DNA of 20,550 nt from positions 1-20,550 of the IMG/VR virus record IMGVR_UViG_3300035665_000287; one strand, written 5' to 3'. Position numbers and translations under genes: made by a program. The stretch comes from a virus. Numbering within the stretch: the first letter of the stretch is position 1; each line of letters begins with the position of its first letter. Below are positions 1 through 7,621 of this stretch, piece by piece. The notes under the pieces were generated by a model, which saw only the letters and a program-made list of their open reading frames with translations, made no database searches and was not told the DNA's origin.

Positions 1-1
1 C

Positions 2-1471
2 TACCGCGAATATGTCGTCACTGGCGCAATCGTTGATGGCACAGGATATCGCAAGATCCCTATTTCTCACGTCGCATCTGCGGGCGTCTTGTCGGCAAGC
101 GATATCGTCGTGATTACCTTCTCGCGCACCGGCAATGCGGGCACGGATGGCGTCCAGCCCGGATACCGCTACACCTATTCGACCACCGTCACAGACGCCG
201 ATCCCGGCGCTGGAACGCTGCGCGCCAACAACGCCACATTCAACAGCATCACGCAGCTTTTCATCGACAATGCGGACGCGGCAGGCGCGACGGTAACGAC
301 TTGGCTCGACAGCCTTGACGACAGCACTTCAACAGTCAAGGGAACGCTGCGCATTGAGCAGCTAGGCGCGCCGACGACCTATCGGGAATTTAATGTCACC
401 GGAACGATTGTCGATGGCACGGGTTATCGCAAAGTCACTGTCACGCCTATCGCATCGAATGGCACGCTGGCCGATGGCGCTTCTGTTGTCGTCACATGGT
501 TCCGCGCAGGGGATCAAGGAACGTCGGTTCTTTCTGACGGGGACAAGGGCGACATATCCATCACTGGCGGCGTCTGGACGGTGGACGATGCCGCCATCAC
601 AAACGCCAAACTTGCCGATATGCCGTCGAATACGATTAAGGGTGTTTCCACTACCGGAGAACCAAAGGATTTGACGGCGGCGGAAGCGCGGTCGGTCCTT
701 GGAATTCGTGAAGTGTTGACGGCTGACCGCACATATTATGTGCGAAATGATGGCTCCAACACCAATACAGGATTGGTCAACTCATCAAGCGGTGCATTCG
801 CCACTTTGCAAAAGGCCTATGACACAATCCTGACACTGGACTTGGCCGGTTACAATGCCAACATCACTTACGGGGTGTCCGGTCAGACCATCACGAACGC
901 CTTGAGTTGTTCAGCCCCTCCAGTTGGCGGAAATGTCATCCTTGATTTGGGCGGCAGCACGTTGAACACAGCCAGCGGCCAATGCGTCACCAACAGCGCA
1001 CCGTTTAACTTGACAGTGCAAAACGGCACACTGCGCACGGGGGTCGGCAATTGTCTTTTTGCGAATGGGAAAAGCGCAAAAATAACGGTCGGCGCATCAA
1101 TCACTTTCGGCACAACCACAGGCGGAAGACACGTCGCTGTCTTTCTCGGCCATCTGGTTTTTACAACGTCCTACTCCATCACCGGCCCAGCCGCTACGCA
1201 CATTCTTACAGCAGTTCAAGGGCTGGTCGAATACGGCGCGGGGATCACCGTTACAATCACCGGCACGCCTGCTTTTACTGGCACGATATTTGCGGCAACC
1301 GGCCAAAGTCAGATGTCGATTTTCAGCGTCACATGGAGCGGATCGGCAACCGGCACTCGCTACACATCTGACCAGAACTCCGTAATCAACGTGTACGGGG
1401 CGGGCATCACGCACCTCCCCGGAAATGCAGCGGCGGGAACGCCAACAGCCTCGGGAGGTCAATACGTATGA
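2..1471 (+). CDS. Tail fibre / receptor-binding protein, C-terminal part (5' end outside the window)
   Basis: The frame is open from the first bases, so the start lies outside the window; about 489 residues are visible. The N-terminal part carries two copies of a beta-rich module, each containing an IVDGTGYRK core (first residues of the window, and near 380-530). A linker with the typical collar wording SDGDKGDI...ITNAKLADM follows. The distal part opens with YYVRNDGSNTNTGL...FATLQKAYDTI, the usual entry to a right-handed beta-helix as in pectate-lyase-like tailspikes, and is rich in G, T, S, N and V. The end LPGNAAAGTPTASGGQYV looks like a conserved fibre tip. Inferred role: host recognition, possibly with depolymerase activity, though no catalytic residues can be assigned. 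The stop overlaps the next start (ATGA). Confidence 0.85.
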   Translation, partial: YREYVVTGAIVDGTGYRKIPISHVASAGVLSASDIVVITFSRTGNAGTDGVQPGYRYTYSTTVTDADPGAGTLRANNATFNSITQLFIDNADAAGATVTTWLDSLDDSTSTVKGTLRIEQLGAPTTYREFNVTGTIVDGTGYRKVTVTPIASNGTLADGASVVVTWFRAGDQGTSVLSDGDKGDISITGGVWTVDDAAITNAKLADMPSNTIKGVSTTGEPKDLTAAEARSVLGIREVLTADRTYYVRNDGSNTNTGLVNSSSGAFATLQKAYDTILTLDLAGYNANITYGVSGQTITNALSCSAPPVGGNVILDLGGSTLNTASGQCVTNSAPFNLTVQNGTLRTGVGNCLFANGKSAKITVGASITFGTTTGGRHVAVFLGHLVFTTSYSITGPAATHILTAVQGLVEYGAGITVTITGTPAFTGTIFAATGQSQMSIFSVTWSGSATGTRYTSDQNSVINVYGAGITHLPGNAAAGTPTASGGQYV

Positions 1472-1835
1472 GAACCTACGATCCTTCAAACTGGTACTGG
1501 ATTGTCGGCGGCAACGAGGCGCAAGTCTTCTCTTCGGCAACCGGCAATTATGTCCCCGCCAATGATGCGGCCTTTGCCGCATGGCAGGCAGACGGTTCAA
1601 TGCCGACCCGCATTGTCAACGAAACGAATTGGGCGAAGTGCTGGCCAATGCTCGCGTTCGCCCGGTTCGCGCCGCTGTTCTGGACGCATACAAGGGCCAG
1701 CACGCCAAGCGGATGACCGACGAAGTACAGACCAAGGCGCTGCTTTGGTGCATCAACGAAATTCGCACATTGAAGGGCGAGCAGCCGCTAAACACAATGC
1801 CGCAAATCCGGGCGTTTCTGAAAGGAATCATGTGA
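1468..1835 (+). pseudogene. Small tail-fibre-associated protein, split by a one-base frameshift
   Basis: Translation starts at ATG 1468, overlapping the fibre stop, with a GGGAGG ribosome site upstream. The first frame gives MRTYDPSNWYWIVGG...PTRIVNET, then runs into 26 unrelated residues ending at 1716. From about 1626 another frame carries a fitting continuation, ELGEVLANARVRPVRAAVLD...KALLWCINEIRTLKGEQ...FLKGIM, ending at 1835. Joining them needs one extra base near 1621-1630 (ACG then GAA), giving about 122 residues. As I recall them, proteins after alphaproteobacterial phage fibres begin NWYWIVGG and end NEIRTLKGEQ in one chain, so I read this as a single disrupted gene. No classical slippery heptamer is visible. 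A sequencing error or true loss is more likely than programmed frameshifting. Function unknown; fibre chaperone is a guess. Confidence 0.7.
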
Positions 1836-1936
1836 TGCGCAAACTCCTTCGCAAGATCATCCTTTGGGCGCTGGCCGCCGAACAGTACAAGCACGACCCT
1901 CGTCCGCTGGACGACGAGGCAAAGAAAGGAAGTTGA
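1835..1936 (+). CDS. Small basic protein of unknown function (33 aa)
   Basis: The ATG overlaps the stop of the preceding frame (TGATG) and the ORF ends just before the next gene, with GAAAGGAAG serving as that gene's ribosome site. The product begins MRKLLRKIILWALAAEQY and ends in a charged tail, so the N-terminus could be a short amphipathic or membrane-touching helix. I do not recognise a family. Support comes only from spacing and translational coupling. Confidence 0.4.
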   Translation: MRKLLRKIILWALAAEQYKHDPRPLDDEAKKGS

Positions 1937-1937
1937 G

Positions 1938-2126
1938 ATGATCCGTTACATCCCGATCGTCATTGCAGCGTTGGCTCTCTCTGCCTGTGTCTCGATGGGC
2001 CGATACACCGGCGACGAATACTACTTCACCAAAGACAGTCAACGCTACAGCTGCCGGGAGCCGCAGCCCTATCCGGGCGGAAACTGCAAGCTCGAAAGCC
2101 AATGGGCGACGAAAGGTCTCAATTGA
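1938..2126 (+). CDS. Small lipoprotein (62 aa)
   Basis: The N-terminus is a lipoprotein signal: MIRYIPIVIAALALSAC, with lipobox L14-S15-A16-C17. The mature part is about 46 residues, polar, with two further Cys (in YSCRE and GGNCK). The start at 1938 has a good GGAAG site. It is the first gene of a lysis-type cluster, but the cluster has its own Rz/Rz1 pair further on, so this is probably not the outer-membrane spanin. An envelope-located role, perhaps superinfection exclusion or lysis timing, is only inference. The stop overlaps the next start (TGATG). Confidence 0.7.
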   Translation: MIRYIPIVIAALALSACVSMGRYTGDEYYFTKDSQRYSCREPQPYPGGNCKLESQWATKGLN

Positions 2127-2623
2127 TGATCGACGCTCGTTACGATCAAAACCGCAATTGCTGGTCTGGCCTATTGTCTGGTGACAAATTCAGCTGGCAA
2201 GAAGGTCTGCGCAATGTCTGCTCATCGGTCGGCGGTTTCCAGTTCCACTCCTCGATGAGTGGCTACGAAGGCTACGAGCATGTCGTAGCATCGGCTAAGA
2301 GGCGCAAGCCCAAGCGCATGTATTGGATCGGTCACAGCAACGGAGCCTTCGCCTGCCTATCGGCGATCGCAGAATTGATCAATGAACCGACAGAGCATGT
2401 CGTAGTGGTTTTCGACCGGACGCTAAAGTTCTGCCCGCCTGTCGGCAAGAATGTCATCGCTGCTCTTGATCTTTGGGCACAGTTGGCTAATATTCACCGT
2501 GCTGCGAACTTCGATGGTGTTCTCGAGAGGAAAGACTATTCTCCAGAGAGCCACATCGGTGTGATCGGAAATGAAGATGCTCAACGCGATGCTATCGCTT
2601 TCTTGCGGAAATGGGGAGCGTGA
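2126..2623 (+). CDS. Putative serine hydrolase (alpha/beta-hydrolase-like), 165 aa
   Basis: I chose ATG 2126 (MIDARYDQ) over the upstream ATG 2102 because it overlaps the previous stop and has AAAGG about 10 nt upstream. A nucleophile elbow is visible at residues 69-73 (G-H-S71-N-G) after a hydrophobic strand (KRMYWI) and before a helix. D97 (in VVVVFDRTL) and H143 (in ESHIGVIG) follow in the order and spacing expected of a Ser-Asp-His triad. It is shorter than most lipases or esterases. Because it lies directly before the endolysin, it might attack an envelope ester bond, in the manner of LysB in mycobacteriophages, but no such substrate is shown. Family assignment is inference from the motif. 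The stop overlaps the endolysin start. Confidence 0.55.
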   Translation: MIDARYDQNRNCWSGLLSGDKFSWQEGLRNVCSSVGGFQFHSSMSGYEGYEHVVASAKRRKPKRMYWIGHSNGAFACLSAIAELINEPTEHVVVVFDRTLKFCPPVGKNVIAALDLWAQLANIHRAANFDGVLERKDYSPESHIGVIGNEDAQRDAIAFLRKWGA

Positions 2624-3309
2624 TGAATTATACCATCAAGCAGATCCAGCAAAAGTTGAATGAGCTCAACTTTGACGCAGGACCGGCAGACGGTGTTCGC
2701 GGAAAGAAGACCATCAATGCCATCCGCGCATTTCAGCGTGCGGCCGGAATCAGGTCTGACGGCATCGCAGGTCCGCAAACTCTGACACTCCTCTTTGGTC
2801 GTCCGGTGCAAGCTGCTCAGTCGCCTGACAACTGGCCATGGCTGACAGAAGCGATGCGCGTGCTTGGCTGGCATGAGTCGACCGACAACAAGGCTCTGCG
2901 CCATTGGCTGAGGTCAGACGGCGTAACGCTAGGTGATCCGAAGAAGCTGCCATGGTGCGGTGACTTCGTCGAGACCTGCATCCTTCGTTCGCTGCCCGAT
3001 GAGCCGGTGCCGGACAACCCGTACTACGCCCGCAATTGGGCCAAGTTCGGAATCAACATCAAACCACAGGTCGGAGCCATTCTCGTCTTTCAGCGACCGG
3101 GTGGCGGGCATGTGGGCTTTTATGTCGGCGAGACGAAGACTCATTTCATCGTTCTTGGCGGCAATCAAAACAATCGCGTGTCAAAGTCGAAGATTAGCAA
3201 AGGAAGGCTGATCGCAAGTCGTTGGCCAGCGACAGTGTCGGTCAATCCGACGAATGGTGCAATGGAACTTGACGACTCTGACATCTCCGAAACAACAAAC
3301 GAGGAATGA
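2623..3309 (+). CDS. Endolysin: peptidoglycan-binding domain plus CHAP-like (TIGR02594-type) amidase/peptidase domain
   Basis: ATG 2623 (MNYTIKQIQQ) overlaps the previous stop and has GGGGAG upstream; the in-frame ATG at 2611 lacks this support. Residues 5-58 form a peptidoglycan-binding repeat (IQQKLNELNFDAGPADGVRGKKTINAIRAFQ...DGIAGPQTL). Residues 72-201 match the catalytic fold found in phage TIGR02594/CHAP-type enzymes: C112 in LPWCGDFVE, H163 in GGGHVGFYVG and N181 in LGGNQNNRV are a plausible Cys-His-Asn set. The last 25 residues are acidic and probably disordered. There is no signal peptide, so it would need the holin to reach the wall. The exact bond cut cannot be read from the sequence. 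Confidence 0.85.
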   Translation: MNYTIKQIQQKLNELNFDAGPADGVRGKKTINAIRAFQRAAGIRSDGIAGPQTLTLLFGRPVQAAQSPDNWPWLTEAMRVLGWHESTDNKALRHWLRSDGVTLGDPKKLPWCGDFVETCILRSLPDEPVPDNPYYARNWAKFGINIKPQVGAILVFQRPGGGHVGFYVGETKTHFIVLGGNQNNRVSKSKISKGRLIASRWPATVSVNPTNGAMELDDSDISETTNEE

Positions 3310-3312
3310 ACG

Positions 3313-3483
3313 ATGTTCACGACTTTCGACAAAGCAATCGCAGCAGCACTCGGCCTAGTTTTCTGGGCGCTGAACAACTTCGCCGGAATTGACTTCGGCC
3401 TCTCGCAGGAGACCTTCAATGGCCTCGTAGCTGCGATCACTCCGATGCTCGTCTGGCTGGTGCCGAACAAGAAGGTCGCATGA
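3313..3483 (+). CDS. Putative holin (56 aa, two hydrophobic segments)
   Basis: This short ORF begins 3 nt after the endolysin stop; GAGGAATGAACG upstream contains a fair ribosome site. The product starts MFTTFDKAIAAALGLVFWAL, has a second hydrophobic stretch (FNGLVAAITPMLVWLV) and ends in PNKKVA. Two membrane helices with a short charged C-terminus, placed between endolysin and spanins, fit a small class II-type holin. The ending LVWLVPNK resembles holin-like proteins I recall from alphaproteobacterial phages, but the assignment rests mainly on position and hydropathy. The stop overlaps the i-spanin start (ATGA). Confidence 0.6.
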   Translation: MFTTFDKAIAAALGLVFWALNNFAGIDFGLSQETFNGLVAAITPMLVWLVPNKKVA

Positions 3484-3719
3484 AGGCGATCCTATCGATA
3501 ATTGCGACCGTCTTGAGCTTTCTCAGGGCGGTCGCAGACCGTCTAGCAGAGCAGCGAGCGAAGCAGGCAGGGAAAGATGAATCAGAACTGGAAGCACGCC
3601 GCGAAATCGATCGCCTCAATGCTGATGCTGACGACGCTGTTGGCCGGGTGCAGCGCGACCATGAGGCAATCGTCAACGATCCCAATAATCGTCGGCGAAA
3701 GCAGCCCAATGGCTCCTAA
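3480..3719 (+). CDS. Rz-like inner-membrane spanin (79 aa)
   Basis: The N-terminus MKAILSIIATVLSFL is a single membrane anchor. It is followed by a long charged, heptad-like region (residues about 20-65: DRLAEQRAKQ...ESELEARREIDRLNADADDAVGRVQRDHEA) typical of the periplasmic coiled coil of Rz-type spanins. The distal third is overlapped in another frame by a lipoprotein gene (3577-3885), the hallmark Rz/Rz1 arrangement. Inferred role: together with its partner it bridges inner and outer membrane and fuses them at the last step of lysis. Confidence 0.75.
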   Translation: MKAILSIIATVLSFLRAVADRLAEQRAKQAGKDESELEARREIDRLNADADDAVGRVQRDHEAIVNDPNNRRRKQPNGS

Positions 3720-3885
3720 AGCTGTCCCATGTGCAAAGCTCCGGGAGATCTCGTTCGCAGCTCCTGAGACACCGGACGAAGAAGATCTAGACAATCAAAT
3801 CGACACCCTTGAGACGATCGCCGATCTGCGGTCGCAGAACGCTGTGATAAATCGGATTTGCCGGGCCAAGGGAGAGCTTCGATGA
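3577..3885 (+). CDS. Rz1-like outer-membrane lipoprotein spanin (102 aa), overlapping the Rz-like gene
   Basis: The gene starts inside the Rz-like ORF in a different frame (overlap 3577-3719) and runs past it. The start has GGGAAAG close upstream. It encodes a lipoprotein signal ending in L21-L22-A23-G24-C25. The mature protein has a Pro-containing stretch (IPIIVGESSPMAPKAVP) and then a predicted helix rich in D, E, L and I (about residues 65-90). At 102 residues it is longer than lambda Rz1. The lipobox and the out-of-frame overlap with a membrane-anchored coiled-coil gene together make the spanin call robust. The stop overlaps the next ATG. Confidence 0.75.
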   Translation: MNQNWKHAAKSIASMLMLTTLLAGCSATMRQSSTIPIIVGESSPMAPKAVPCAKLREISFAAPETPDEEDLDNQIDTLETIADLRSQNAVINRICRAKGELR

Positions 3886-4274
3886 AAAGGCTGGCCCTTT
3901 CCCTGCCTTTGGCTGCAACGCTCGCCGTTGCCCATCCTTCGCCCGCTATTCCGCTGGCACCACTCGCCGGTCATCACCAGAATCTCAAGCCCCAGTTGGT
4001 AAAGCGGCTCAAGGGCATGGCAGGACACTTCGGCAAGACCGTTGTAGTCACTTCAGGGTGCCGCACGCCAGCGACCAATCGTGGGGTGAAGGACAGCTAT
4101 CATTTGCGCTGCATGGCGGCTGATGTCCGCCTTCAAGGTGTGAGTGCAAAAGCGATCGTCGCCTATTGGCGCAGCAATGGCGGTGGCGGAACAGGCACAT
4201 ATGGATGCTCACCACCGCATGTTGATATTGGACCAACTCGAACGTGGCACTGGCCCTGCAGGAAAAAGAAATGA
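3882..4274 (+). CDS. Secreted M15-family peptidase (D-Ala-D-Ala carboxypeptidase / murein endopeptidase type), 130 aa
   Basis: ATG 3882 overlaps the spanin stop, with GGAGAG upstream. Residues 1-17 (MKRLALSLPLAATLAVA) form a cleavable-type signal peptide, so the enzyme should act in the periplasm. The core matches the Peptidase_M15_3/YcbK type: TSGCRTPATNRGV (R61), then S-Y-H74...A-A-D81-V, and later P-P-H113-V-D-I-G. H74, D81 and H113 are the expected zinc ligands. Four Cys (60, 77, 109, 126) may form disulfides in the oxidising periplasm. This is the second wall-cleaving enzyme in the cassette. Unlike the CHAP-like endolysin it carries its own export signal, so it may not depend on the holin. 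Confidence 0.8.
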   Translation: MKRLALSLPLAATLAVAHPSPAIPLAPLAGHHQNLKPQLVKRLKGMAGHFGKTVVVTSGCRTPATNRGVKDSYHLRCMAADVRLQGVSAKAIVAYWRSNGGGGTGTYGCSPPHVDIGPTRTWHWPCRKKK

Positions 4275-4546
4275 CCGATCGTCGCCCAAGCCAGATTGAC
4301 AAATTCTCACAAGAGTTTGGTCAAATGCAAAACAAGCTTGATCAGATCCTCCACAATCAAGCTCACATGATGGGTCGGCATGACAAGCTCGACGAGCGAG
4401 TTACCGAACATCATGGCAAGCTCGAAACTAGAGTTTCGAATGTCGAAGCAAAATTGAATTGGTATGCAGGAGGACTAGCTGCAATAGCTGCATTTATAAC
4501 ACTAGCAGGCGACAAGATACGATCAACCTTTTTTGGGGCTAGTTGA
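4271..4546 (+). CDS. Coiled-coil protein with C-terminal membrane helix (91 aa; XhlA/holin-accessory-like)
   Basis: ATG 4271 overlaps the stop of the M15 peptidase. Residues about 8-60 are polar and heptad-like (FGQMQNKLDQILHNQAHMMGRHDKLDERVTEHHGKLETRVSNVEAKL). They are followed by one hydrophobic helix, WYAGGLAAIAAFITLAG, and a short basic tail. This layout resembles XhlA-like or holin-accessory proteins of other phages. Its place at the end of the lysis block suggests a membrane partner in lysis timing, such as an antiholin or second holin. That role is inference. The stop overlaps the next start. Confidence 0.6.
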   Translation: MTDRRPSQIDKFSQEFGQMQNKLDQILHNQAHMMGRHDKLDERVTEHHGKLETRVSNVEAKLNWYAGGLAAIAAFITLAGDKIRSTFFGAS

Positions 4547-5922
4547 TGCCAAGAGATCTTGAAAAGCTGAAACAGTACGCCGCCGAATATGCAGCTGTGA
4601 TCGATGAAGGCTTTGTGCCTAGTTACGATGTTCTGGCAATAAATGGCGGTCGTCCTTCGGCGATTGGCGAGATTGCTCGGCGCTGGAAGATCTCAGTCAG
4701 AGGTGCAAACTTCCGCCTTGAGTCGGTAAGGATCGAAGGATTTTATGATCCCATCCAGAAAGCGACAGACAGGTACAAAGAGAGCAAGGCATCTGAGCCT
4801 GAGCTTGCTCCAAAGATAGACCCGGTCGAAGAGCACCGCAAAGATCGAGCGATTAAAGAGCTGAAGAAAGCCAATCAGCAATTGATCGAAAGGATCGCGG
4901 CGCTCGAAGATCTGCGGTCCGAAGTCTTCCAGCTGGCAAATGCACTCGAAGCTCCAGAAGTGATTCTGCAAGAGCATGGCACAAGCAGCGGCAGTCAGCG
5001 TTCTGCGATCCTTCACATATCAGACGTGCATGCCGGTGAAGATGTCTCTCTGTACGAGATGGATGGTCTCAATAGCTATAATGCCGATATCTGCCGGGTC
5101 AGAATGCATCGGCTGTTCCAGAAGACTGCATCGCTGCTGACTGAGCATTGGGAGGGTGATCCCGTTCAAGAGATTATCCTGTGCTTGGGCGGTGACATGA
5201 TTGAGAATAATCTGCGGGAGGAAAGTCGACGTGGCGGGGCAATGCCAGTCGTCGAGAGCGCACAGCTCGTAGCAGAGCTGATCGCTGGCGGGATCGAATT
5301 CTTGCGCAGTGAGGTGGGAGCGCCGATCCGCGTTTACACTTCGCCGGGTAACCATGGTCGCCTGACGCCAAAGCCGCATTCCGTTGAAGGCAATCGCGAC
5401 AATTGGGACGTGATGGTTTCGTGGAGTGTCGAAAAGATACTTGGCAAGATTGATGATGTAAAATTCTATTACACCGGGTCCGGAGAGGTGTTGTTCAATG
5501 TTTATGGCTGGTGGTTCCTCCTCAGACATGGGCATGAAGGCGCGTCAGGCACTGGCGGAATGTATGGCCCGATCTACAAGCAAGTCAGAGGAATGTACCG
5601 GGCGCACACCAGCTATGGTCGTCGAGGGCGCGGATTCCACTGGGTTCTTCAGGGTCACGACCATACTGCCTCGAACATTCCATTCGGCTTCGCCAACGGA
5701 TCTGTGGTCGGATACAACGCTTACGCCATGCGAAAGCTTATGGCTGATCCGTCACCAGCAGTGCAGAATTTGCTGATTGTTGAGAGCAGGCTCGGCGTCA
5801 TCGCACCGCTGCCATTGTACCTTGGCGACCCGTCAGAGGGATCGCTGTACGAGCCGCCGACGATCGATCCGGGTGCGACCGGCAAGCCATTCACGCGGGT
5901 GAAGGCGGGAAGATCAAAGTGA
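4546..5922 (+). CDS. Calcineurin-like metallophosphoesterase with N-terminal HTH-like region (458 aa)
   Basis: The start is ATG 4546 (MPRDLEKLKQ), overlapping the previous stop; a TTG one codon earlier is also possible. Residues about 30-60 (NGGRPSAIGEIARRWKISVRGANFRLESV) look like a helix-turn-helix, and 95-135 form a coiled coil. The catalytic domain shows the full binuclear metal set: D160-x-H162 (ISDVHAG), D217 (LGGDMIENN), N269-H270 (SPGNHGR), H328 (LRHGHEG) and H371-x-H373 (LQGHDHT). The family cleaves phosphomono- or diesters; whether the substrate is nucleic acid, nucleotide or protein cannot be told here. The HTH and coiled coil make a DNA substrate attractive. It lies downstream of the lysis genes and converges on the helicase gene with a 16-bp gap and no obvious terminator. 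Confidence 0.85.
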   Translation: MPRDLEKLKQYAAEYAAVIDEGFVPSYDVLAINGGRPSAIGEIARRWKISVRGANFRLESVRIEGFYDPIQKATDRYKESKASEPELAPKIDPVEEHRKDRAIKELKKANQQLIERIAALEDLRSEVFQLANALEAPEVILQEHGTSSGSQRSAILHISDVHAGEDVSLYEMDGLNSYNADICRVRMHRLFQKTASLLTEHWEGDPVQEIILCLGGDMIENNLREESRRGGAMPVVESAQLVAELIAGGIEFLRSEVGAPIRVYTSPGNHGRLTPKPHSVEGNRDNWDVMVSWSVEKILGKIDDVKFYYTGSGEVLFNVYGWWFLLRHGHEGASGTGGMYGPIYKQVRGMYRAHTSYGRRGRGFHWVLQGHDHTASNIPFGFANGSVVGYNAYAMRKLMADPSPAVQNLLIVESRLGVIAPLPLYLGDPSEGSLYEPPTIDPGATGKPFTRVKAGRSK

Positions 5923-5938
5923 CCCTCCCGCCCAGCTG

Positions 5939-7621
5939 TCAGAAGTCGTCAGCGAACTGGACTTTCTTCTCAGGCTCGTCAAAGTCGTCAGCGAACAGTT
6001 GATCAACGCTGTCCAGCACCAAGTCGCTGAGACCCTTCTTGGCCTTCAGGTTGCGAGCGATGTAGGCATCGATCGATCCCTTTCCGACCAAGTCAGTATA
6101 TGTCACCGCGCCAACTGTGCCGATGCGGTGAATGCGATCCTCCGACTGCCATCTGTCGATCGACGAGAAGGAGTTGGAGTAGTACAGTGCCCGGTTGCAT
6201 GAGCCTTGAAGGTTCAGACCCACACCGGCACTCTGCGGATTGGCGAGGAAGATCCTTGCCCCATCCTTCGACAGAAAACTCTTCACAGCTTCCGCCCTGT
6301 CGCCATCCTTCACACCACCATGATACTCGACGAACGTGATTCCGGCCGCAGTCAATGCGTCTGCGATCAGCTTCATGTCATAGCGGTAGTGCGCCCAGAC
6401 CACAGCCTTGTCCTCGTCGGAATCAATCCAATCGAGCATGGCTGCGATGCGTGGGTTCTTGTCGACTGGCATGATCTTGTGGTGGTACTTATCCTCATCG
6501 ATCCAGAAGCCATTGGACAGCTGCCTGATCTTGTTCAGTGCTTGCGCACCTTCGAGGTCAGCGAGCTTGGGATGCTTCGGCATTGCAGTCAGCTTTGAGC
6601 GCACCTCTTTGATCATCGCCAGCTGCTCTTTGGTCAAGTCGAACTTCCAGACATTGTACTGCTTGGGCAGGATTCCGATCTGAGCCTTGGTCGCACGGAA
6701 GGTGTGCGGCTCTGTCAGCTTGCGGAAGCGATCGATGTCCCGGTGACCGACGACAGCTCGCCCTTCAAAGCCTCCCATAATGCAGAACTCGCGCTGGAAG
6801 GTCGTCTTGAAGTGGATGCCGATGATGTTCGGGTTGAGCCATTTTAGCTGTGCCCATTCGTCGGTCAGATCCTTGGCGATCGGCGTGCCTGTGGCCAGAG
6901 CTCTGTGGCTCGCCAGTCGGCCGATGTCGGTCATTGCCTTGTGCCGATTCGAAGACGCATTCTTGATGTCCTGCGACTCATCGGCGATCATGAGGAGCTT
7001 GCCGACATGACGCTCTGCGAACTCCTTGGCCACAGCGTTGCCCGCAGCCGCCTTCAAGCCTTCATAGTTGATGGCGAACCATTGCAGCTTTCCGTCGACC
7101 TGGAACAGCTGCTTGACTGGCCAGAAGGCTGCAGTCACCGGACCATCCACATTGGCCGGCAGCTCTGACTCCACCCATTGCCGATGGACACCTTTCTTGG
7201 AGACCACCAACACACCGGTGATCTGCCCGGTGTTCCAGAGCTCAATGGCCCAGTCCATGATGGTCTTGGTCTTCCCGGTGCCCTGCTCCATGAAAAGGCC
7301 GAAAGCCTTCTTGCCGCGCATCTTGTCGAGCGCCGACCGCTGGTGGTCATACGCTGGCCTCTTTGAGCGGATAGTGGGGCGGTGTGGGGCGAGTCCGTCA
7401 AACGCTCCAGCGACCAAATTCGATGGGCTTTCGTCGGTCGCTATCTCGATGCCGGGCACACCTTTGAGCACCCGGATGTTGTGCTGGCTGGCGAAGAGCT
7501 TCATTGAGCCATCCTTGAGCCACGATCGCCGACCTTCCAGTCGGCCAATGACGGCGAGCAGATGGCTGGACGGTCGGCCGATCAGCCGCATTGAGCCATC
7601 TTGATTGATTTCCAAACGCAT
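5939..7621 (-). CDS. SNF2-type superfamily 2 helicase/ATPase (560 aa)
   Basis: I start the gene at ATG 7621 (MRLEINQDGS) because a perfect AGGAGG lies 9 nt upstream; the frame stays open for 30 more codons but those overlap a structured leader. Motifs with this numbering: Walker A in MEQGTGKTKT (111-120), Walker B variant ADESQD (213-218), motif III ATGTPIAK (243-250), motif V SAGVGLNLQGS (464-474) and motif VI DRWQSEDRIHRIG (489-501), whose DRxxQ..DR.HR.G form is typical of SNF2 proteins. It probably translocates on duplex DNA during replication, recombination or transcription. The last residues carry a repeated FADDF and end in Phe after acidic residues, resembling SSB-type tails. It is the last gene of the minus-strand operon and has a distinctive 200-nt leader. 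Confidence 0.9.
   Translation of the reverse strand: MRLEINQDGSMRLIGRPSSHLLAVIGRLEGRRSWLKDGSMKLFASQHNIRVLKGVPGIEIATDESPSNLVAGAFDGLAPHRPTIRSKRPAYDHQRSALDKMRGKKAFGLFMEQGTGKTKTIMDWAIELWNTGQITGVLVVSKKGVHRQWVESELPANVDGPVTAAFWPVKQLFQVDGKLQWFAINYEGLKAAAGNAVAKEFAERHVGKLLMIADESQDIKNASSNRHKAMTDIGRLASHRALATGTPIAKDLTDEWAQLKWLNPNIIGIHFKTTFQREFCIMGGFEGRAVVGHRDIDRFRKLTEPHTFRATKAQIGILPKQYNVWKFDLTKEQLAMIKEVRSKLTAMPKHPKLADLEGAQALNKIRQLSNGFWIDEDKYHHKIMPVDKNPRIAAMLDWIDSDEDKAVVWAHYRYDMKLIADALTAAGITFVEYHGGVKDGDRAEAVKSFLSKDGARIFLANPQSAGVGLNLQGSCNRALYYSNSFSSIDRWQSEDRIHRIGTVGAVTYTDLVGKGSIDAYIARNLKAKKGLSDLVLDSVDQLFADDFDEPEKKVQFADDF

Noticed and set aside
1097-1600. Antisense open frame across the tail-fibre end
   Set aside because: It is Arg/Cys-rich shadow coding opposite the well-supported fibre gene, with no start signal.
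5923-5938. Terminator between the converging metallophosphoesterase and helicase genes
   Set aside because: Only 16 bp separate the genes, and no stem longer than 4 bp or T tract is visible.
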